This document shows positions 58,953 to 64,000 of a stretch of 64,000 bases of DNA, one piece after another. The DNA lies in the NCBI RefSeq assembly GCF_022664465.1, contig NZ_JAKREV010000006.1, positions 124,001 through 188,000 of the forward strand, read 5' to 3'. Under the pieces are notes generated by a model, which saw nothing but the letters and a program-made list of their open reading frames with translations, was not told the DNA's origin and did no database searches. Source of the DNA: Sphingomonas hankookensis. Lineage in GTDB: Bacteria > Pseudomonadota > Alphaproteobacteria > Sphingomonadales > Sphingomonadaceae. Each line of letters begins with the position of its first letter. The first letter of the stretch is position 1. The position numbers and the translations under genes were made by a program.

Positions 58953-60393
58953 CGCACCGTTCGTCTGTGTCGAGACGGTGCGCGGCGCCCTGCGCATCGC
59001 CGCCGTCGACCCACAGGCGCTGGACAAGGGCCTTGCCCCCGGCATGGCGTTGGCCGATGCGCGGGCGCAGCTGCCCGAACTGGCGGTGGTCGATGCCGAC
59101 CCGTTCGCCGATCATGGCTGGCTGGAGCGGATCGCCGATGCCTGCGACCGGTTCACGCCGCTGGTCGCGCTCGATGGCGGTGACGGGGTGACGATGGACA
59201 TCACCGGCTGCGCGCATCTGTTCGGCGGGGAGGCGGCGCTGGTCGCCGAGGTGGAGGCGCGACTTGCCCGGTTCGGGACGCTGCGCCACGCGCTGGCCGA
59301 CACGCCCGATGCGGCGCAGGCGCTGGCGCGGTTCCAGAGTGCCCCTGCGGCGAGCGAGGCGGCGGCGGTCCGGCGGCTGGGGGTGGCGGCGCTGCGGCTC
59401 GACGACGAGATCGCGGTGGCGCTGCGCCGTGCGGGTCTGCGCACCATCGGCGATCTGGCGAGCCGTCCAACCGCGCCGATCGCGGCGCGGTTCGGCGAGG
59501 AGACGGTGGCGGCGCTCGCGCGGTTGCTGGGCGATGCCGACCAAAGGCTGCGACCGCGCCGGGCTCTGCCGGCGTTGTTCTTCGAACGGCGCTTCGCCGA
59601 ACCGATCGCGCGTGACGGAGATGTGCTGGCGACGATCGGCGAACTGGCGGTCGAGGCGGAGGCGGAGCTGACCGCGCGCGATCGCGGCGGGCGGCGCTTT
59701 GCGGTGCGGCTGTACCGGGCCGATGGCGCGCTGCGCGATCTGGCGGTCGAAAGCGGGCTTCCCTTGCGCGATCCGCCGTCGATCCTGCGGCTGTTCCGCG
59801 AACGGATCGATGCGCTGGCCGATCCGATCGATCCGGGCTTCGGCTTCGACATGATCCGCATGAGCGTCCCTGCGCTCGAACCGCTTGCCGCCACGCAGTT
59901 GCAGCTGGAGGGGGGGGCGGTCAGCGAGGAGGCGATGGCGGCGTTGGTCGATCGGCTGACCACACGGCTGGGGCGCGGGCGGATCGCGCGGGTCGCTCCG
60001 GGCGACAGCCACATGCCCGAACAGGGGGTGCTGACCATCGACGCGATCGACACGCCGGTGCCGACCGGCTGGGACACACCCGAGGCGGGCGAGCCGCCGC
60101 TGCGCCCGATCCACCTGTTCGACCCGCCGCAGCGGATCGAGGTGATGGCGGAGGTGCCCGACGGCCCGCCGCATCGCTTCCGCTGGCGCCGGGTGCTGCA
60201 CGACGTGATCCGCTTCGAAGGGCCGGAACGGATCGCGGCGGAGTGGTGGCGCAGGGGGCAGGCGAAGGTGCGGACGAGGGACTATTACCGGGTCGAAGAT
60301 GTGCGTGGGCGGCGGTACTGGATTTTCCGGCATGGGCTGTATGAGCGCGAGACGCCCGATCCGCTGTGGTATGTGCACGGGGTGTTTGCGTGA
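58849..60393 (+). CDS. imuB: ImuB, catalytically inactive Y-family polymerase-like protein
   Basis: 514 aa from GTG 58849 (GGAG about 8 nt upstream), starting SKPSSPARRHLALWWPFLPSDRLL. It has the Y-family fold (fingers/palm ~10-190, helix-hairpin-helix thumb ~190-260) but the N-terminal catalytic acidic residues of DinB are absent, as expected for ImuB, which is a hub linking DnaE2 to the beta clamp. The C-terminal part (~370-514) is the ImuB-specific region (RRYWIFRHGLYERETPDPLW). Confidence 0.93.
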   Translation: MSKPSSPARRHLALWWPFLPSDRLLRQSPCGVPDDAPFVCVETVRGALRIAAVDPQALDKGLAPGMALADARAQLPELAVVDADPFADHGWLERIADACDRFTPLVALDGGDGVTMDITGCAHLFGGEAALVAEVEARLARFGTLRHALADTPDAAQALARFQSAPAASEAAAVRRLGVAALRLDDEIAVALRRAGLRTIGDLASRPTAPIAARFGEETVAALARLLGDADQRLRPRRALPALFFERRFAEPIARDGDVLATIGELAVEAEAELTARDRGGRRFAVRLYRADGALRDLAVESGLPLRDPPSILRLFRERIDALADPIDPGFGFDMIRMSVPALEPLAATQLQLEGGAVSEEAMAALVDRLTTRLGRGRIARVAPGDSHMPEQGVLTIDAIDTPVPTGWDTPEAGEPPLRPIHLFDPPQRIEVMAEVPDGPPHRFRWRRVLHDVIRFEGPERIAAEWWRRGQAKVRTRDYYRVEDVRGRRYWIFRHGLYERETPDPLWYVHGVFA

Positions 60394-60407
60394 CGACGCC
60401 TCAACCT

Positions 60408-60632
60408 CGTCATTCCCGCGGAGGTGGGAATCCATATGCTCTGACGTCTCGATTCCATCCGCAGCGTCGGCGTGAATGGATTCCCGCCTGCGCGGGAATG
60501 ACGAAGGATGACGCGGTAATGCGGGTTCTTTCTTTCTTCGTCATCCCGGCGAAGGCCGGGATCCAAGGTTCCGCAAACGCCGAAACCATCGGATATGCGG
60601 GCCGGCGGATCCCGGCCTGCGCCCGGATGACG
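60408..60632. repeat. Two inverted repeats between imuB and dnaE2
   Basis: Family C at 60408-60503 (CGTCATTCCCGCGGAGGTGGG / CCCGCCTGCGCGGGAATGACG) and a related unit at 60539-60632 (CGTCATCCCGGCGAAGGCCGGG / CCCGGCCTGCGCCCGGATGACG). They make up most of the 273-bp spacer. No LexA box was found here. Confidence 0.8.
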
Positions 60633-60666
60633 AAGGGCGGCGTGGCGGGCGCGGCGTGTTCGTGAG

Positions 60667-63600
60667 ATGGCCTTTGCCGAACTGATCGCTGCGACGCATT
60701 TCTCGTTCTTGCGGGGGGCGTCGCCGCCGTGTGACATGGTGGGACACGCGAACGAGCTGAAAATGGCCGGGATCGGGATTGCCGACCGAAACACCGTGGC
60801 AGGGGTGGTGCAGGCGTTTCTCGCGCTCAAGAAGGCGAATGAAAAGCGGTGCGAGGCGGGGCTGCCCGACTATGCCTTCGACCTCGTTGTCGGCACGCGG
60901 CTGGTGTTCGTCGACGGGACGCCGGACATCGTCGCCTATCCGGTCGACCGGGCGGCATGGGGGCGGCTGACGCGGTTGCTCAGTACCGGCAACCGGCGGG
61001 CGAAGAAGGGCGATTGCCACCTTGAACTGGCCGACCTGCTCGCATGGCAGGAGGGGTTGCTGCTGATCGTCACCGCGCCCGATGCGCCGTTGCTGGCGCG
61101 GCTGCGTGATGCCTGTCCGGGGCGGGTGTGGCTGGCGGCGGCGATGCCGCGTGGCGGGCGTGATCGGCGGCGGCTGGCGGCACTGATCGCGTTGGCCGAC
61201 AGCATCGGCGTGCCGCTGCTCGCGACCAACGATGCGCTCTATGCGACGCACGAGCAGCGCCCCTTACATGACGTGCTGACCTGTATCCGCGAGGGCACGA
61301 CGATCGCCGCCGCCGGACGGCGTCTGGCGGCCAATGCCGAACGCCATCTCAAATCGCCGGAGGAGATGGTGCGGCTGTTCCGTGACTGTCCCGAAGCGGT
61401 GGCAGAGAGCGTCGCGTTGCTGAAGCGGATCGAGTTTCGTCTGACCGACCTGAAGTACGAATATCCGCACGAGCCGGTGCCGGAAGGGTGGGAGGCGCAG
61501 GACTGGCTGGAGCATCTGACGATGACTGCCGCACACAAATTCTATGGTTCCGAGTTGCCAGCCGGTGTGCAGCGGCGGCTGGATGAGGAGTTCGCGCTGA
61601 TCCGCAAGGAAAAATACGCGCATTATTTCCTGACAGTGCACGACCTTGTCCGGTTCGCGCGGACCTGCGAACCGCCGATATTGTGCCAGGGGCGCGGGTC
61701 GGCGGCGAATTCGATCGTGTGTTTCCTGCTGGGCGTCACCTCGGTCGATCCGAGCGAGCATGACCTGTTGTTCTCGCGCTTCGTGTCCGAACAGCGTGGC
61801 GAGCCGCCCGATATCGACGTCGATTTCGAGCATGAACGGCGCGAGGAGGTGATCCAGTATATCTACGCCCGCTATGGCCGCGAGCGAGCCGGCATCGCGG
61901 CGACCGTGATCCATTACCGGCCGAGGAGCGCGGTGGGCGAGGTCGGCAAGGTGCTGGGCCTGACCCGCGACGTGACGCAGCGGCTGGGCAGTACCGTGTG
62001 GGGCAGCTTTGCGGGCGAGATGGAGGCGCGGCGCTATACCAGCGCGGGGTTCGACATCGACAATCCGGAAATCGCGCAGCTGCGCTGGCTGGTCGACCAG
62101 ATCCTGAAATTCCCCCGGCATCTGTCGCAGCATGTCGGCGGATTCGTGCTGACGCAGGGGCGGCTGGACGAGATGGTGCCGATCCATAACGGCGCGATGG
62201 CGGGGCGGACCTTCATCGAATGGGACAAGGACGATATCGACGCGCTGGGGCTGATGAAGGTCGACGTGCTGGCGCTGGGCATGCTGACCTGCATCCGCAA
62301 GGCGTTCGACCTGCTGCGGCGGCATGATCTGGGCGAGCATGACCTGACCGTCGATCTGAAGGCCGACGACCAGGAGGTCTATGAGATGCTGCACAAGGGC
62401 GACAGCATCGGCGTGTTCCAGGTCGAGAGCCGTGCGCAGATGAACATGCTGCCCCGCCTGAAGCCGATCAGCCTGTACGACCTGTCGGTGCAGGTCGCGA
62501 TCGTGCGGCCGGGGCCGATCGAGGGGGACATGGTCCATCCCTATCTGCGGCGGCGTGCCGCGAAGGAGGTGGTGACCTATCCCTCGCCCAAACCGCCGCA
62601 TGATCCCAACGAATTGAAGACGCTGCTGGACAAGACCTATGGCGTGCCGCTGTTCCAGGAACAGGTGATGAAGCTCGCCATCGTCGCCGCCGATTTCAAA
62701 CCCGGCGAGGCGAACGAACTGCGTCGGGCGATGGCGACGTTCCGCAATCCCGGCACGATCCAGAAGCTGCGGAGGAAGCTGATCGATGGCATGACGCGGC
62801 GGGGGTACGAACCCGACTTCGCCGAACGCTGCTTTCGCCAGATCGAGGGGTTCGGCAGCTATGGCTTTCCCGAGAGCCATGCGCTGTCGTTCGCGCGGCT
62901 GGTCTATGTGTCGTCGTGGATCAAGTGCCATCACCCGGCGGTGTTCGCCTGTGCGCTGCTCAATTCGCAGCCGATGGGGTTTTATGCGCCGGCGCAGATC
63001 GTGCGCGATGCGCGCGACCATGGTGTCGAGGTGCGCGGCATCGATGTGAATGTCAGCGGGTGGGACAATGCGCTGGAAGGGACACCCCTCGCGCTCAGGC
63101 TCGGCTTTCGGCAGATGGATGGGTTTCGCGAGCGCTGGGCAGACGCGATCGCCGCCGCGCGGCCCTTTGCCAGTGTCGAGGAACTGGCGCGGCGGGCGCG
63201 GTTGCCGCAGCGGGCGCTGCGACTGCTGGCCGATGCCGATGCGTTCCGGTCGATCGGGTACGACCGGCGCGAGGCGTTGTGGGAGGTGCGGCGCACGCCC
63301 GATGCCGAGCTGCCGCTGTTCGCCCACGCCCGCGCCGCCGAACTGGGCGCGGAACCGGAGATGACGCTGCCCGCGATGCCCGATGTCGAGCATGTCGTGA
63401 CCGATTACCAGACGCTGCGCCTGTCGCTGAAAGGCCATCCGCTGCAATTCCTGCGCGATCGGCTGACGCGGATGGGGGTGACGAGTTGCGCCGGGATCAT
63501 GGGGGCTAAGGCGGGGAGCAAGGTGATCGCCGCCGGCCTCGTCCTCGTCCGGCAGCGACCGGGCAAGGGCAATGCGATCTTCGTCACGCTGGAGGACGAT

Positions 63601-63870
63601 ACCGGCATCACCAACGTCGTGCTGTGGGCGCGGCTGTTCGAGGCGTATCGGCGCGAGGTGATGGGCGCGCGGCTGATGCTGGTCGAGGGCGAGGTGCAGC
63701 GCAGCCGCGAGGGTATCGTCCACCTGATGGGCGCGCAGGTGCGCGATCGCAGCGACCTGCTCGACACGCTGGGCGAGGCGGCGCCGGCGGGGAGCGAGGC
63801 GGTCCGCCCGATCGCGTCGCGCCACCCGCGCGACGTGCGGCTGGTGCCCAAGTCGCGCGATTTCCACTGA
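60667..63870 (+). CDS. dnaE2: Error-prone DNA polymerase III alpha subunit DnaE2
   Basis: 1067 aa, the DnaE2 length (DnaE1 is ~1160). N-terminal PHP domain (FAELIAATHFSFLRGASPP), palm with catalytic Asp residues in PDIDVDF (381-386), the PFLCQGRGS-type CQGRGSAANSIVCFLLGV motif, fingers with HLSQHVGGFVLTQG, and a C-terminal OB fold (ITNVVLWARLFEAYRREVMG). It inserts opposite lesions with ImuB. The ATG at 60667 follows a repeat-filled spacer, so it may rely on read-through from the LexA-controlled imuA promoter. Confidence 0.96.
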   Translation: MAFAELIAATHFSFLRGASPPCDMVGHANELKMAGIGIADRNTVAGVVQAFLALKKANEKRCEAGLPDYAFDLVVGTRLVFVDGTPDIVAYPVDRAAWGRLTRLLSTGNRRAKKGDCHLELADLLAWQEGLLLIVTAPDAPLLARLRDACPGRVWLAAAMPRGGRDRRRLAALIALADSIGVPLLATNDALYATHEQRPLHDVLTCIREGTTIAAAGRRLAANAERHLKSPEEMVRLFRDCPEAVAESVALLKRIEFRLTDLKYEYPHEPVPEGWEAQDWLEHLTMTAAHKFYGSELPAGVQRRLDEEFALIRKEKYAHYFLTVHDLVRFARTCEPPILCQGRGSAANSIVCFLLGVTSVDPSEHDLLFSRFVSEQRGEPPDIDVDFEHERREEVIQYIYARYGRERAGIAATVIHYRPRSAVGEVGKVLGLTRDVTQRLGSTVWGSFAGEMEARRYTSAGFDIDNPEIAQLRWLVDQILKFPRHLSQHVGGFVLTQGRLDEMVPIHNGAMAGRTFIEWDKDDIDALGLMKVDVLALGMLTCIRKAFDLLRRHDLGEHDLTVDLKADDQEVYEMLHKGDSIGVFQVESRAQMNMLPRLKPISLYDLSVQVAIVRPGPIEGDMVHPYLRRRAAKEVVTYPSPKPPHDPNELKTLLDKTYGVPLFQEQVMKLAIVAADFKPGEANELRRAMATFRNPGTIQKLRRKLIDGMTRRGYEPDFAERCFRQIEGFGSYGFPESHALSFARLVYVSSWIKCHHPAVFACALLNSQPMGFYAPAQIVRDARDHGVEVRGIDVNVSGWDNALEGTPLALRLGFRQMDGFRERWADAIAAARPFASVEELARRARLPQRALRLLADADAFRSIGYDRREALWEVRRTPDAELPLFAHARAAELGAEPEMTLPAMPDVEHVVTDYQTLRLSLKGHPLQFLRDRLTRMGVTSCAGIMGAKAGSKVIAAGLVLVRQRPGKGNAIFVTLEDDTGITNVVLWARLFEAYRREVMGARLMLVEGEVQRSREGIVHLMGAQVRDRSDLLDTLGEAAPAGSEAVRPIASRHPRDVRLVPKSRDFH

Positions 63871-63920
63871 CAGCCCATGCCCGCCGCGGGTAGGACGGGG
63901 CGGATCGGACAGGTTCATCA

Positions 63921-64000
63921 TCACCCCGGACTTGATCCGGGGTCCCGCTTCCTTTCCCGGCCGTAGAGAAGAAGCGGGACCCCGGGTCAAGCCCGGGGTG
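63921..64000. repeat. Inverted repeat, family A, cut by the window end
   Basis: TCACCCCGGACTTGATCCGG is answered by GGGTCAAGCCCGGGGTG, with GTCCCGCTTC/GAAGCGGGAC inner arms. It follows dnaE2 by 50 bp. Confidence 0.8.

Overview
This window is GC-rich bacterial chromosome from an alphaproteobacterium, most likely Sphingomonas or a close relative (Sphingomonadales). The evidence is a stand-alone F1-ATPase operon (atpH-A-G-D-C) without F0 genes, the imuA-imuB-dnaE2 mutasome, a DUF4167 protein beside prmC, bamD-recN linkage, LexA sites of the GTTC-N7-GTTC type, and many short inverted repeats between genes. I see no phage, insertion sequence, plasmid or CRISPR sequence. It reads as core chromosome.

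Layout. 1-3.1 kb: a cut-off PaaI-type thioesterase diverges from an unrecognised four-gene operon (51-aa peptide, HEAT-like protein, cupin-like/HEAT protein, OmpR-type regulator with a degenerate receiver). 3.1-7.7 kb: crotonase, the agmatine-to-putrescine pair aguB/aguA, a fructose-6-phosphate-aldolase-like transaldolase and xerC. 7.8-13.6 kb: the F1-ATPase operon on the minus strand, with a lipoprotein gene wedged between atpG and atpD. 13.9-19.3 kb: a trypsin-like protease, a gluzincin-like peptidase and priA. 19.4-24.1 kb: a ZnuD-like TonB receptor, an IclR regulator and L-fuconate dehydratase. 24.3-30.3 kb: a tripartite RND efflux operon. 30.4-35.4 kb: small envelope proteins, rarD, manA and bamD. 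36-42 kb: recN (with LexA box), a 3-methyladenine glycosylase, ferredoxin, rlmB and an M28 peptidase. 42-49.5 kb: tRNA-Tyr, ynfA, tRNA-Gly, a cation/proton antiporter, hisS, prfA, prmC and DUF4167. 49.9-57.9 kb: acyl-CoA dehydrogenase, a Sua5-type enzyme, a soluble globin-coupled chemoreceptor, and a permuted ATP-grasp/alpha-E protein paired with a transglutaminase. 58-64 kb: LexA-controlled imuA-imuB-dnaE2.

Themes. Translation and RNA modification (hisS, prfA, prmC, rlmB, sua5, two tRNAs), DNA repair and SOS (recN, imuAB-dnaE2, alkA, priA, xerC) and envelope biology dominate. Nearly every gap above 200 bp is filled by one of several inverted-repeat families. One unit supplies the C-terminus of a gene, two sit inside the ATP synthase operon, one is nested in another, and one family keeps its hairpins through paired base changes. 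The best candidates for something undescribed are the 435-3086 operon, the lipoprotein embedded in the ATP synthase operon, and the structured repeat at 38.3 and 39.5-39.8 kb.
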